In this document: positions 45,451 to 57,317 of the stretch, one piece after another
Layout: every line of letters starts with the position of its first letter
Numbering within the stretch: position 1 is the stretch's first letter
NCBI RefSeq assembly: GCF_029962835.1
Contig: NC_080577.1
Coordinates: 5,394,001 to 5,458,000 of the forward strand
Origin: Magnolia sinica
Lineage: Eukaryota > Streptophyta > Magnoliopsida > Magnoliales > Magnoliaceae
Direction of reading: 5' to 3'
Length of the DNA stretch: 64,000 nucleotides
Position numbers and translations under genes: made by a program
The notes under the pieces: model-generated
What the model saw: the letters and a program-made list of their open reading frames with translations, nothing else
Databases searched by the model: none
What the model was told of the DNA's origin: nothing

Positions 45451-47956
45451 GGATTAGGTGAGTGGATGGGACCCCTGCCTGTGGGGCTCATAGTGATGTA
45501 TGTGCCTTAAATCCACACCGTCCAACCATTTTCAAAGATCATTTTAGGTAAGATCCAAAAAATGAAACGTTCACAAATCATAGGTGGACCATACCACAGG
45601 AAACGAGTTATTGAATCTCCACCATTAAAAACTTCATGGGGTCCACTAGAATGTTTATTTGCCATCTAACCTGCAACAATCCTTGCATTAAAAAAATTAA
45701 AATAAATATTTAAAGATTTTATTTTAAAATAAAAATAAAAACAAGCCAATAGTTGAGTTGGTAGAGACATTCTTAATTGAGAGAAAAATTTAGGGATTGA
45801 TTTTTGAAGTATTAATAATAAATTTTTTATTAGATGTCATTAAAAATAAAATAAAATTTAGGATAAAGGAGGATATGCTCATCCTATCTTATCAAGAGAA
45901 GTTTCTTTAAAAAAAGATACAGAAAAAAATAGGAAGCCCTGAAAAATAAGGAGAGGAGATTCTACGAAGGCTCAATCAGGTAAGTTCTAATCGTTAGATC
46001 TTTTTAATTTTTTATTATGTTGTTAATTTCTTCTTGATCTATACAATGGATGGTATGGATCATCCACACAATCATTTTATATGTGTGTAGAGTCAATTTT
46101 AATAAAGTGATGTTTTTATGATTTCAGATCTAGTTAGTAATATTTTTGGAATAAATTAAATGGATGGAATTTTATTGTATTAAGATAGATCTGTACGGCT
46201 CATATGATCCCTAAGGCCAAAATATACAAGGATCCTAACTTTCAGATAAATTCGACCTCGGATGGGCCACATTAGTCAGATTTAGAAGTGTTTAATAAAT
46301 CAATCTTATATTTTTGCGCAATTATTGGTATCACTTGGCGTAAAAAGTTGAAATGGGCCATTGGTGTATATGTGGTTAAATCCATACCATTCATCTAATG
46401 TGTAAAGTCAAAACATGATAATACTTAAAGAATCTGGATGATCCAATCATCCGGTGGCCCATCCCGATTAATTATTTGATATTCAATTTCAGGATCTTAG
46501 AAAGAAAATGTAAATCTTGATAATTAAATTTACATAAACATATAATTTTAATTATTTAATCATTTAGGGTTTAACCACTTAGGATATATATCAAAGGTGA
46601 GCCCCACCATGTAAAATAACTAGATGAATAATAATGTTGTTGAAATTACTAATAGTATCTCTGAATTCAAACAAACCTAATTACCTTGTGAATTCTACAC
46701 TATCAAACTTAGGTGAGTAACCGACTTATTTTATGATTCATTAAAATTAAAATAAATTGTTTGTAATTGTTTGACTGATTGATATACTAATTTGAGTATT
46801 TTGTTATGATAATTGTACGCTAAATTCATATGTGAATATTCCCATCAAAACAACTATATGAAATATGAAAAATACGTATTTACATATCATTCATTATTCA
46901 TTACATTTACATAATGCATAGTCGATCCTGGCAGAGCGTTACTAGATGCGGGCTATGCCGAAGCCTACAAAAGGTGAAAGTTTACCCAATGAGTAGATGC
47001 GGGTTGACGACCTCCAACCCAAGCAGATGGACGATCATCCCATCTGTTGCATTCATACATCATTTGCATACATATCATTATACATCCATTTTTATGTTAT
47101 CTTAATTGCTATGATTATGAACCATGCTGGGTTATTTCACTAAGCCTGACTAGCTTACCTTTTTATTGATGGAAAAACCGTATAGAGGAACCATGAGCAG
47201 ATGATATTGCGTAAGAACTGAAAGGATGCACCGTACCTGAACATGATCCATGTGAAACATGGTCATACTTATCTGAAGATGAAGGGACGGCATTAGATAA
47301 TTTCTGATTACTTGATAGCATAATTTGATTAACGTAAAATGTATATCGGTATTGATTTTGAGATTTTAAGAAATTATTTAAATTTATTTCATTGAAACAA
47401 TATTAGTATGGAATAAACATAACTATAGTACGATGATATAATAAATGAATGATTTGTAAAGCTTATTTTATTTAGAGGGTTGTCAAGATTTATATATGTT
47501 TGGTTGATTAATGCTAAGTGTTATGTATGTGTGATTAAAATTATGATAAAAGTTAAACTGAGTATAATTATCATATTTGATTAAACTGATTAAGAAATTA
47601 AATTAATACACTTTATATACGAGTTACGAACTGAAACTCGAATATAAAGATGTGCACTTTGTGCCCGAATTTTGAGGTATGACTTGTTCAAAAGGTCATA
47701 AAGACCTACATGAAGAGACCACACAAATATCATCTTAATCCAAAGCTTTCGCCGCTTATAAAAAGTTTTTAATGGTCAATTATTACTGTTCCTGTACCAT
47801 GGTCCATCTAAGATATGGATCTGCTTCCATTTTTTTATCATACCCTAAAATGAGTTTTCAATAAAGATGGACGGCGTGATGTAGTCATATACATCAAGGT
47901 GGGCCCACAGTCAGGGGTCCCACGCAACTCGGCGGATCCGGGATCTCACCTAATCC
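45451..47956. mobile_element. Foldback MITE split by a 2-kb insertion
   Basis: Outer inverted ends GGATTAGGTGAG...GGGACCCCTGCCTGTGGGG (45451-) and CCCACAGTCAGGGGTCCC...CTCACCTAATCC (to 47956). Just outside lie direct repeats ATCCAAATTGTGGGC (45433-45447) and ATCCAAATTATGGGC (47962-47976). The usual interior is interrupted after CATCTAACC at about 45671 and resumes with TTCAAAAGGTCATAAAGACC at about 47686. Confidence 0.6.
45672..47685. mobile_element. Insertion inside the MITE, probable LTR
   Basis: About 2.0 kb, starting TGCAACAATCC. It contains GATGCGGGCTATGCCGA and ATGAGTAGATGCGGGTTGAC (46945-47010), motifs I associate with plant Gypsy LTRs, in otherwise AT-rich non-coding DNA. No internal genes. 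The target duplication is unclear (TAACC against TGACT). Confidence 0.45.
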
Positions 47957-48419
47957 CGTACATCCAAATTATGGGCCCACTGGAGCAGCCCGACCATGTG
48001 GAGACAAATTAACTGCACCAAAAGTAGGATTCTCCACGGCCACGTGATTTCGTCCGGATTTTTTGGGTTACGACATGAGATTGTGGTCCCTGACCATGCC
48101 CTATGCTTAGTTTCTTTAGGTCTTGTTAGCATCCAAATCACCTATCTGGACCGTTGATTAGGCCAAGTCCTCTCTTAGAAGTTTTCCTTAAGAAAACTAT
48201 ACAGATCGAGTCATCCAAACATTCTAGTAAGTGGCAATAAAAGTAGGTGGACAACATTGTTCTTAAAAGACAAGTTACTCCACTGATATTTTTATTAAGC
48301 CAGAGGTCATTTTTTTTTTCGTATTTGTATGTAAGCAGAAGGAGAGTAAATTGGACCTAATGGAAGGTCAAGTCCAAATTCAACTATGTGTATGGGAATG
48401 TTTCATGCGCATTCTTTGT

Positions 48420-48956
48420 GGAAACGGATTGGCTACTCCCCCTGACAACAGCCAATGGCTGATGGTCGGTGCTCTGTGGGACCCTCCATGATGTATGTGT
48501 TTCATCCATTCCGTCTATATAATTTTACAGATAATTTTACAGTGTGTGACAAAAAATGAGCTACATCCCAATCTCAATTGTACCACATGACAGGAAACAG
48601 TGTTGAATAAGTGCTGACCATTAAAAACATTTTGGGGGCCATAAAAGTTTTGGATCAAGCTGATTTTTGTTTTTTTCCTTCATATGGGCCTGTATGACCT
48701 AATCAACAGATTGGATGTCAAATAAACAGTACAGTGGGCCTTAGGAGGATTTTAATGGTGGATATCTAATCTCTATTGTTTTCATGTGGTGTGGTCCACC
48801 TGAGATGTATATACCTCTAATTTTTGGGGTAACCCTAAAATTATTCGTAAAAATGAATGAACAGAATGGATGAAACACATACATCATAGTCGGGCCCACA
48901 GCACACCCACCATCAGCCCCGGGGCTGCTGTCAGGGGGAGTAGCCAATCGGTTCCC
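48420..48956. mobile_element. Full-length foldback MITE, family A copy 1 (537 bp)
   Basis: Ends GGAAACGGATTGGCTACTCC and GGAGTAGCCAATCGGTTCCC. A perfect 9-bp target duplication ATTCTTTGT lies at 48411-48419 and 48957-48965, the Mutator-like length. The inverted repeat continues almost to the centre, so the single strand could fold end to end. The sister copy at 52028-52565 is 538 bp. Confidence 0.9.
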
Positions 48957-49360
48957 ATTCTTTGTAGGGATCGCCAGTGAAAAGAAACCGCAAATTCGAA
49001 GAAGAGAAATGATAAGATACAGAGGCTGTATCGTAAGTTTTGAAACAGCCATTTGTTTTCCACCAACATGTAAAATGTGTAAAATATCCAGTCCATGCAA
49101 AATGCGGAACACATTATATTCATAGTTTAGAAAAAAAAAAAAAAACAAGAGTGATCCACTCATTGGGTGGGCCACACCAGTCACGTGGCGAAACGACATG
49201 ATGTCCATTGATATTGACATGATGCCCCCTGTACATCTATTGATAAGCTCGATCCTCATTGTGTGGAGTACCTTTTGTAGGGATATGATAGTTTGCACGT
49301 GTGATATGCTGGTGGGAAAAAGTGGTTGTACCTAATTAGTTCTCGTACAGAAATACTGTT

Positions 49361-49508
49361 GAAGCCTACATCCTAGCACTAGTGGTAGGTTGAGTGAAAG
49401 ATATTCGTTTCAGGCCTTCGTATCGATCCCTAGCGCGGGTGGTTAACACTGAAGTGTCGACTGACAGTGTGGGGTTGTACTAACATAACAAGCTGACAAA
49501 AAAAAAAA
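49361..49508 (+). mobile_element. SINE (family 2) with target duplication
   Basis: The head TAGCACTAGTGGTAGGTTGA resembles a tRNA A box; CGTATCGATCCCTAGCGCGG resembles a B box. The body ends GTTGTACTAACATAACAAGC followed by an A run. The 10-bp sequence AAATACTGTT flanks it exactly (49351-49360 and 49509-49518). The second family member is near 63682-63830. Confidence 0.8.
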
Positions 49509-49518
49509 AAATACTGTT

Positions 49519-49802
49519 AACGCCTTATCATTTAAAAATTAGCACTGTTGACTCTTCCTGTTATGGTCCATCCTTTTCACGGATCAGATATTTCACTGAA
49601 GTGACATAAGGGAAGGATAAAAACATTGTATGTTAAGCTACCATACAACGTTGTATATGATAATTTCTGTTGGGGACCTCTCTTTTGGAATGAAGTATTT
49701 ATTACGCTCGGTACTTGGAAAGTGATGGCAATGAAATCTGGACATTTAGAAGATATTATTGGTGTATTCGCTTACGCGATTCTAAAAAGGCGAGAATACC
49801 TT
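49519..49802. other. Intergenic, no gene seen
   Basis: AT-rich sequence between a SINE and a small MITE. A 67-codon frame here has no recognisable domain. Confidence 0.5.
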
Positions 49803-50006
49803 TTGGGGTGCGTTTGGATGCACAAGTGAATAGAATTGAGAATGTTCATTTCAATAATTAAAAAGTAAAATAACATGTTTCCTAGTATTCGTAATGCTAT
49901 TTAAAGATAATTACAATGAGCTAAGATCGTTAAATTTTGGTTATTTCCATTTTTATTTGAATGATAATTGCAATTTATTTTGATGGTGCATCCAAACGCA
50001 CCCCAA
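49803..50006. mobile_element. Small MITE with TTGGGGTGCGTTTGGATGCA ends
   Basis: 204 bp. The right end TGCATCCAAACGCACCCCAA is the exact complement of the left end, giving 20-bp termini. The interior is AT-rich with ATGATAATTGC-type inverted segments. Degenerate relatives occur at about 27470-27600. No clear target duplication. Confidence 0.75.
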
Positions 50007-52018
50007 TCTTAATAAATCACCACCAAATCTGATTTCTTAGAAGAGAATGTATCCAATGTTATGAATGCTATGTTTGAGTTAGTTACCAAGCACTTAATAT
50101 TTGGACAGTCATGGCCAAAAATTACACCTGTCAGATCATCGCAGCCATCGGTTGGATGTTATTGGCCATTGAATGCCAACCATTACAATCTTGGAAAGTC
50201 CTCCGATTAGCGGCCAGGATCACCTGATCAGTGTGATCTTTTGGGGTGCGCCTCACTACTAATAGGATGCAGCTGATGAAAAGCTTCACATCTCGTTGGC
50301 AGACTAGGGGCGTGACTTTAGCTGACATGGATGGAAACACTTGAGATCCAGTCCGTACATTAGGTCCCCCACCCTGTTCTTGGACTGGGGTCCAAAAATC
50401 AGACGGATTCATTACTCATGTGGGCTACACCGAGTGGAACAATTGAGAAGGAATATCCAACCATTAAAATAGCCCAAATTGTGTGTGGGGCCACTATGGT
50501 GTGTATGTGCCATCATCTTCCGCGTAAGGATGGAGGGATGCCTTGAAAATGAGGACATTCCAACACTCTTGTGCGCATGAGATCCAACCCATCCAAGGGG
50601 TTTGATCTACCGTTACCAGGTGGTCCACATATGTACTTCGGACCAGATTGTGGTTATCTAGTTTTTCCATGGTGTGGCCCACGAGATGTGTGGATAGATA
50701 TTATTTTCTCATTATGGGCTCTTCTTAGTGGTTAAAATCTTTTGGACGGATTAGATTTTGTATAAAATTAACATGCTGAAATATGGGCGCCGTTGGACGA
50801 TAGCTCTCTCTTACGGTAGAAACATTTACATAGATGGTTGGTGGCTCATTTTTAGCATCTCTACCGTACATATAGTCGCCTATGATTTGATTAGTACAGT
50901 TGATCTGGTGGGCCACTAGGTTGATTCTGCCGTACATACAGTCACCTTCTTTTCTTTTCTTTTCTTTTAAAAAATAAAATAAAATGAAATATTTACACGT
51001 GCACTCGCAACCCACACATTTCATGACAATGGGGCTAATCTAGCCGTCAGATCATTGTGTGCAAATAGACGGCTTAAAGAGGTTCAGTGAAAAAATTAAT
51101 AAAAGTAACAGCGTAGATTGATTGACACTTCCTTTTGGCGATTCACCATGCATATGGCGGTCCACATGATTACTGTTCCGATCACTATGAAAGATTGCCA
51201 CGTGTACAGTTGAGATGCTAGAGTGGGTCGCCAACTATTTCTCGAGGGTCATACTCTCCGGCACATTAGGATCTCTGATTTCATACAAGTGGGGCAATGA
51301 TTGATATATACCGTTGCCTTGATAGGACGTACCACAGATGGAACATGCCGAAAAAATCTCCACCGTAGGATGAGCTTTGCCACTAAAAACAGATGGTTAA
51401 GGGGAAAAAAAAACAGCACGGAAACGGTTGCATTCAACGGAAAAGGCCAAGGATTCAACTTAATTATCTTTGGCCACCTGGGATCTTCCATCCAGTTCCA
51501 GTTCAATCAGATCAACGGTCTAGATCACCAAAATTACCATTGATGATAGGTTGTGGGCCTAGCATCAGTTGGACGGTCCTAGCATTTTGATCAATGGACT
51601 TTGCCGGTCCAACGTGATCCATCAGAACCGTTTGGTTAGTAAGGGTCATCCGACGGATCTTATCATTTGGTTGCGAGCCATCCATAACGTGGCCCACCAA
51701 TGTACAGTGGAGATTGGTGCAATCAATTGGTCGAGACAAATTGCAGTGGTGCATTGGATCCCCAACTGAATACCCATCTCTTTATGCCACGACAAAGACC
51801 GTACATCATTTGGCTTTTGTCCTTTCTTCCAACCTTGTCCCCCACTTTAATCACCGTCCGTAGTTTCTCTTTTCTATACACAACAAAAATGACCTAAATA
51901 CCCTCCGTAACCAAATCCTTCCAAGGTGGCTATCAACCCGGAACCTGGGGTAGCTCTGGCCTGATTTTTGAACTGTTTTAATCCGGTTCAAAATTCTGAA
52001 TTTTCAGGCCCGATTCTC
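50007..52018. other. Intergenic, no gene seen
   Basis: No convincing coding sequence. GGTGGTCCACATATG, GGTGTGGCCCACG and related motifs at 50420-50700 suggest degraded MITE pieces. GTACATATAGTCGCC near 50866 and GTACATACAGTCACC near 50933 form a local repeat. Confidence 0.5.
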
Positions 52019-52027
52019 CCCCTTGAC

Positions 52028-52565
52028 GGGAACGGATTGGCTACTCCCCCTGACACCAGCCAATGGCTGGTGGTGGGTGCTCTGTGGGCCCCACCATGAT
52101 GTATGTGTTTCATCCATGCCGTCCATCTATTTTTAAATATCATATCAAGGAACGAGACCGAAAACGAGGTATATCCCAATCTGAAACGCACCACATTACA
52201 AGAAACAGTGTTGAATGAGTGTCAACCATTAAAAACATTTTGGGGGCCATAAAAGTTTTGGATCGAGATGATTTTTGTTTTTCCCCTTCATCTAGGACTA
52301 TATGACCTAATAAACAGATTGGATGTCAAATAAACAGTACAGTGAGCCTTAGGGGAATTTTAATGATGGATATCCAATCACTATTGTTTTCATGTCGTGT
52401 GGTCCACCTGACATTTATATACCCCTCGTTTTTGGAATACATGCTTAAAATGTCTTTAAAAATGAATGAACGTAATGGATGAAATACATACATCATTGTG
52501 GGGCCCACAGAACACCGACCACCAGCCACGGGGCTGGTGTCAAGGGGAGTAGCCAATCCGTTCCC
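52028..52565. mobile_element. Full-length foldback MITE, family A copy 2 (538 bp)
   Basis: Ends GGGAACGGATTGGCTACTCC and GGAGTAGCCAATCCGTTCCC. Flanks CCCCTTGAC (52019-52027) and CCCTTTGAC (52566-52574) are a 9-bp duplication with one mismatch. Collinear with 48420-48956 over its full length. A third, half-length relative is at 62355-62556. Confidence 0.9.
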
Positions 52566-52699
52566 CCCTTTGACACCCTTGTACTGTACCTGATATTGAG
52601 AAAAAGCTTTGATGCTCTGACAGAGTACGACCGATGATACGCGGGGCACTTAAAAATTACTGCACTAATTCCAATTAAAATACACCATGGACCCAATTA

Positions 52700-53470
52700 G
52701 CTAGACTTCCCTGTAACCTCAAGTTATGGAAAGCACGGTAACCCTAAGCTTTGTGGGGCCATCATGATGTCTCTGTTGGCCTCATATGACACTGTCAAAT
52801 TGTGGGCCCTAATAATGAGATAAATCAAAATTCAGGTGAACGACAGCTCGAGAAAAAATGGTAAATGGACGGGTACTATTTATTTATTTATTTTTTTGTT
52901 TTTGGAATTACAAAACTTATGAATATTTATATTTTCCTCTTAATCTGGTCTTTGTAATCTAATTAATAAGTTGGATGGTAAATAAACATTACAATAGGCA
53001 TGTGAAGTTTTAATGGTGGGTGTTCAATCAATATTATTTCATATTGTGTGGCCTACTTGAAATTTGAATTTGTCTTATTTTTGGGCTCATGGTCTTATAA
53101 TAAGAAGGCAAAATGGATAGACAACGTGGATAAACAGATAATTGGCCCACACAGCACAGTCCAGTAGTAACATCTTGTTGGCAGTGTTGGTATATAGTCT
53201 CTATCCATTTGTGTTATATTTACTTATTCTAGATTAAACCGGCCCAAGTTAGGTTGCCATTTAAGAATAAGCAGATTCAAAACTGAAGTGATCCACACCT
53301 AGGGAAACATTGAACAGCCCCAATTGAAAGCTTTTTTAGTCCCAAAACCTTTGGGTCAAGCTGATATTTGTATTTCCTCTTTGACCGAGGTGTCCTTAGA
53401 TGGCAAATAAAAGATCATAGTGGGCTCCACAAATGTTTTAGTGGGGGGAAGTTTTCTTCACTAATGTTTT
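52700..53470. mobile_element. Degraded foldback MITE sequence
   Basis: Two overlapping or adjacent partial copies of the GTGGTCCACC-type family: modules at 52740-53160 (GTGGGGCCATCATGATG to GGATAAACAGATAATTGGCC) and 53230-53470. Both are interrupted and lack clear ends or target duplications. The CCCTGTAACCTCAAG start resembles the element at about 62750. Confidence 0.45.
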
Positions 53471-53496
53471 CTACCATATGGTTCACTTGAGTTTTA

Positions 53497-53900
53497 GGGT
53501 GTGCTTGGCCGGGCAGATTAAGAGGTATTAGGAGGGATGATATGGTAAAATCCTGGAATATGCCAAATGAGCTAAACAGACCCGATAAACTTGTCTCGGG
53601 AGATAGGAAACCCATGGATCTTAAACCAATCCACTGACATCACCATTATTACCTTAAAATTGATCTCATCCCTCCTAATCCCATTCAATCGTACATGGGG
53701 CGTGTTTGGTTGGAAGGATTGGAAGGGATTGGAAGGTAAAATCCCAGGATATGATGGGCGTGCCAAACAGACTCGATGATCTTGTACTAGGATATAGCAA
53801 TCCCATGGATCTTAAACCAATCCACTGACACCACCATCATTACCTTAAAATCCATCCCATCCCTTCTAATCCCATGAGATCCGTCCAGCCAAATAAGCCC
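53497..53900. mobile_element. Harbinger-like MITE with internal duplication
   Basis: 404 bp. GGGTGTGCTTGGC at the left end and GCCAAATAAGCCC at the right end are imperfect inverted partners. TTA at 53494-53496 and 53901-53903 is the target duplication. The interior is two tandem half-copies: the segment around ATGGATCTTAAACCAATCCA occurs near 53612 and again near 53801. Confidence 0.7.
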
Positions 53901-54346
53901 TTAGATTTACTTCATTTTTTACTCTTAATATGAATGGAGTGGATGTATGAATCCCACAATTATAATCCATGCTTGAGCGAAGTCACATCATTGCTGTTGC
54001 CACCCCCTACATGCCACTGCATCCTAAGTGCATGTCATCTCAACTGTCCACATAAAAATAATTATTGTGCATTAGCTAAAGAGATCTAAACCATAGGTGC
54101 AGGCATTGTTAGCAACAATAGTGACACGAAGAAGAAAAAGGGCATTATTTTTGTGAATAGATTTGGTATATATCCTAATCATGGAATATTTAAAGACTTT
54201 TCTCATTGTTATCTAAAAAAAATAAAATTTTATAAATACAAACATGAAATTGGACCGGTTTTACACCTATTCACGAGAAAAGGGGTGTATCGATCAAAAC
54301 AAAGGGTGCATGTATCACTTCCCTATAGTGGACGCAGATTGGGTGC

Positions 54347-54474
54347 TTTTTTTTACACCCCCCCCCCCCCGCACTCAAGCTGTTGGAATTTCACCACCTA
54401 TGGATACTTGAACCCTTGACTGGGTGTTTAAAATCCCGAGAGTCTACCACCCGAGCAAGAGTAAGGATCCCACG
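54347..54474 (-). mobile_element. SINE (family 1) with target duplication
   Basis: On the minus strand: GATCCTTACTCTTGCTCGGG, TGGTAGACTCTCGGG (A-box region), GTCAAGGGTTCAAGTATCC (B box), GGTGGTGAAATTCCAAC, a G run and an A tail. Flanks GATTGGGTGC (54337-54346) and GATTGGGTAC (54475-54484) are a 10-bp target duplication with one mismatch. Related copies at 6492-6721 and 61737-61875. Confidence 0.75.
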
Positions 54475-54499
54475 GATTGGGTACTTCCCCGATTTACTG

Positions 54500-54985
54500 G
54501 AGCTTAGGATGGGATAGGGCTATGAGAGACCACCATCATGTATTATTTTTATCCAAACCGTTCATCCATTTTACCATATCATTTTAGATTATAATCTTAC
54601 AAATGAGGCTGAGCCAATGCTCAAGTGGACCACACCATAGAAAGCAGCGACTCTAATAACATTTACAATCAAAACCTTCCTAGTGTATACTATGATTTTT
54701 ATTGTTTATTATGATGTTTATTTTCCATCCACCCTATGCATAAGGCCAAATAGACTTGGATGAAGAGAAATTACAAATATAAGCTTGAATCAAAACTTTT
54801 ATGGGCCCCCAGAAGTTTTCAACGGTATTTCATTTAATCCTCACTCTGTAGTCCACTTAGGGTTGGATATATCTATTTTTTTATTTAATCCATAATAATA
54901 TTTAAAAAAATGGATGGACGGTGTTAATAAAAACAATTTATCATGGAACACACCCAGCCTGTCCCGAACTGGGCGGGGATGGTAC
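54500..54985. mobile_element. Foldback MITE, divergent copy
   Basis: Carries ACCACCATCATGTATTATTT, CAAATGAGGCTGAGCC, AAGTGGACCACACCATAG in the left half and GGGCCCCCAGAAGTTTTC, AAATGGATGGACGGTG in the right half, the order seen in other family members. AT-rich decay obscures the ends. Confidence 0.5.
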
Positions 54986-55470
54986 CCAAACCGCGTTCGA
55001 AGAATCATCAAACCAGACTGGCTGGACGATAAATTACCATCCAGCTAACAGATAACCTCCAATATATAATGTAAATTGTAAATCCATCCCGTACAATAGG
55101 TTGATCCCACCAGGAGGATCATCTTATACAATATTCAGCCTAACATGCATACCATAAGATTCAAACCATATAAAATAATTTATAACGGCTGATGACCTAA
55201 AATAAATAAAAACTATTATACAGGGCTCAATTTTTAGGTAATGATCATCATGGTGGTTCCAAACTATTAGACGGGTTTGATATCGTACGTACATTAAATC
55301 TTGAAATTTATCTTTTGGCTGTACGGTAGCGTATGGTCCAACCGGGTGGATGTGAGACATTCTGATTTAATTAGTTAAACTTAAAATAAAGATGAAGTGA
55401 CAGATTATACCCAGGAAGAACGTTAATCATATCAATTTAACTGTTCTCGTCCTTATTTTCATGGGAGTTG

Positions 55471-55848
55471 TTTGATACTCTAGCAGAGTACCATGCTCGA
55501 TACACGGGCACTTAGAAAATTGTACATGATGCATACATTAACTAAATTAAGCCGACTAAATTATGGAACCTACAATCGATAAACTCCAAATAATAATAAT
55601 AATAATAAAATCAGATTTTATGAAAAGATCTAACCTTTGATCCACTGACACTTGTTTGTACAAATATACGTTGGATGTTTTTTCATTTTTAACTGTCCAA
55701 TAAATGTCCACCAATCCGACATAGGAGCTCCTTTTTTTGGTTGATGACACATCTAAATTGAGAGTCGGGACCCATGATTTGGATAGTTTAATATTAGTAA
55801 TTACATGCCACGTGTATTTTATAGGTTCCAGTGTGTTAGAGTATCAAA
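55471..55848. mobile_element. TIR element with TTTGATACTCT ends
   Basis: 378 bp. TTTGATACTCTAGCAGAGTA on the left pairs with TGTTAGAGTATCAAA on the right for 12-14 bases. GGCACTTAGAAAATTGTACA near the left resembles GGCACTTAAAAATTACTGCA at 52644, next to GATGCTCTGACAGAGTAC at 52610, which may be a broken relative. No target duplication found. Confidence 0.5.
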
Positions 55849-56538
55849 GTTTCTGCCAAGTATCTTAAGAGAAATTTACGACTGTGGACGCCACCTTTTA
55901 TCCAGCGGTTTTTATGAAGCAATACAGACTTAGAGTATGCACCTTGACCTCCTCGCACGGAGTCGGAATTTCAGGACGAAAATACCCCTGCCTTCCTTTC
56001 GAAGACGAGCGCCGACGCTCCCCCAACCGAGAGTTGTACGAACGGCTCAAAAGAGATCAAAGTTACATGGCCCCACAGCTATGTATTTATTATATCCACA
56101 ACGGTCATCCATATTTCGAGATCATTTCGGAGCACTATCCCAAAAAAAAAAAAATCATATCCAAACATCAACTGGACCACACCACAGAGCAGCGGGAAAT
56201 TTGATTTTCACCGTTAAAAATTTTGTAAGGCCCACCATGACATTTATTTTCCATTCAATCTATTCATAAGGTCACAAAGGTCTGTATGAAGAGGAAAAAC
56301 AAATTTCATAATGATCCAAAACTTTTGTAACCCCTAAAAGGGTTTCAATGGTAGACATTCAATCCCCCACTGCCTTTTACAGTGTGGTCCACTTGATAGT
56401 TAGATCTATATTATTTTCCGTCTCAAGCTTTAATATGAGCTCGCCAAATAGATGGACGGTTTGGATATAACACAGACCTCATGATGGGACCCACAAAAGT
56501 AACATTGCAAATATACACACACACACACACACTCACAT

Positions 56539-56575
56539 ACTGCCGCGGCACTACCGCCGGTAGTGCCGCGACAGT
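56539..56575. repeat. GC-rich perfect hairpin
   Basis: The stem CGCGGCACTACCG (56544-56556) pairs with CGGTAGTGCCGCG (56558-56570) across a single-base loop and extends outwards by ACTG/CAGT with one mismatch. It sits just after a CA microsatellite and marks the start of the 0.7-kb duplicated block. A degenerate version is at about 58640-58675. Confidence 0.8.
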
Positions 56576-57317
56576 CCGACAATTTTTTTATTTTTATTTT
56601 TATATTTTTGCATGGAGAACTTTTTCTCTCTTACATTTTTCTCTAATACATAATTAAGTAAATATGTATATATAAGTATATAAAAATATTCTTCTATCTT
56701 TCAATTCATTTCTTTATCTATTTATTTAACAAGCATATCTCCTAAACTATAATGATTTACTTAACGTACCATATATGATTTTGGGGTAGGAGAACCTAAT
56801 TTAGCCAACCGACCTAGTTATTTTCCAAGATTCCATCGGGTCGATGGTCGAAAATCCACTTCATTCAGTTCGTGGTCAATTTCAATCACTTCGCAGTCAA
56901 ACTGAAAATTCAGTGGGGCAAACATGAAATTGAGCGAGGCAAACATGAAATTAAGTGGGGAAATCTAGAAATTTAGCGGGTAAAACATGAAATTGAGCAG
57001 GGCAAACATGAAATTATGGCTGAAAGTCGGGCCGGTTGGTTCGGGTTGGTGCTCAACCCTAACCCAACCCAAGGTTCCTATACCTAAACCTTGACCCAAC
57101 CCAACCCAATCTTGGGTTGGAAATTCTCAACCCAATTGGGTGTATACGTGCTAATATTTTCATTATTACATTAGTTTATTATATTTCAATATAGGACTTA
57201 TTTTTTGTATCTATGATTTTATTAATTATATACGTGATTATTCATCATAAAGAACTTCATTTTTTTCTTTAAAAAACCAAGCTATAATATAAGACTACTC
57301 CTTTAAAAAGTCATGTA
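56555..57317 (+). repeat. 0.7-kb direct duplication, copy A
   Basis: Runs from the GGTAGTGCCGCGACAGTCCG hairpin arm through an AT-rich block, CAAGCATATCTCCTAAACTA, GTCGATGGTCGAAAATC, a short minisatellite and a GGGTTGG-rich hAT-like segment. Copy B at 58650-59360 is collinear with few substitutions; A lacks about 45 bp present in B within the GGGTTGG segment. Confidence 0.8.
56890..57008 (+). repeat. 21-bp minisatellite, short block 1
   Basis: About six units of the GGGGCAAACATGAAATTGAGC type, inside duplication copy A. Same family as the larger arrays downstream. Confidence 0.8.

Noticed and set aside
46914-47105. A 63-codon frame as a small gene
   Set aside because: It lies in LTR-like sequence (GATGCGGGCTATGCCGA) inserted in a MITE, with no domain or codon bias.
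57056-57160. AACCCTAACCC-like sequence as interstitial telomere repeat
   Set aside because: The units are AACCCAACCC variants paired with GGGTTGGGT at the other end of a TIR element, not the seven-base plant telomere repeat.
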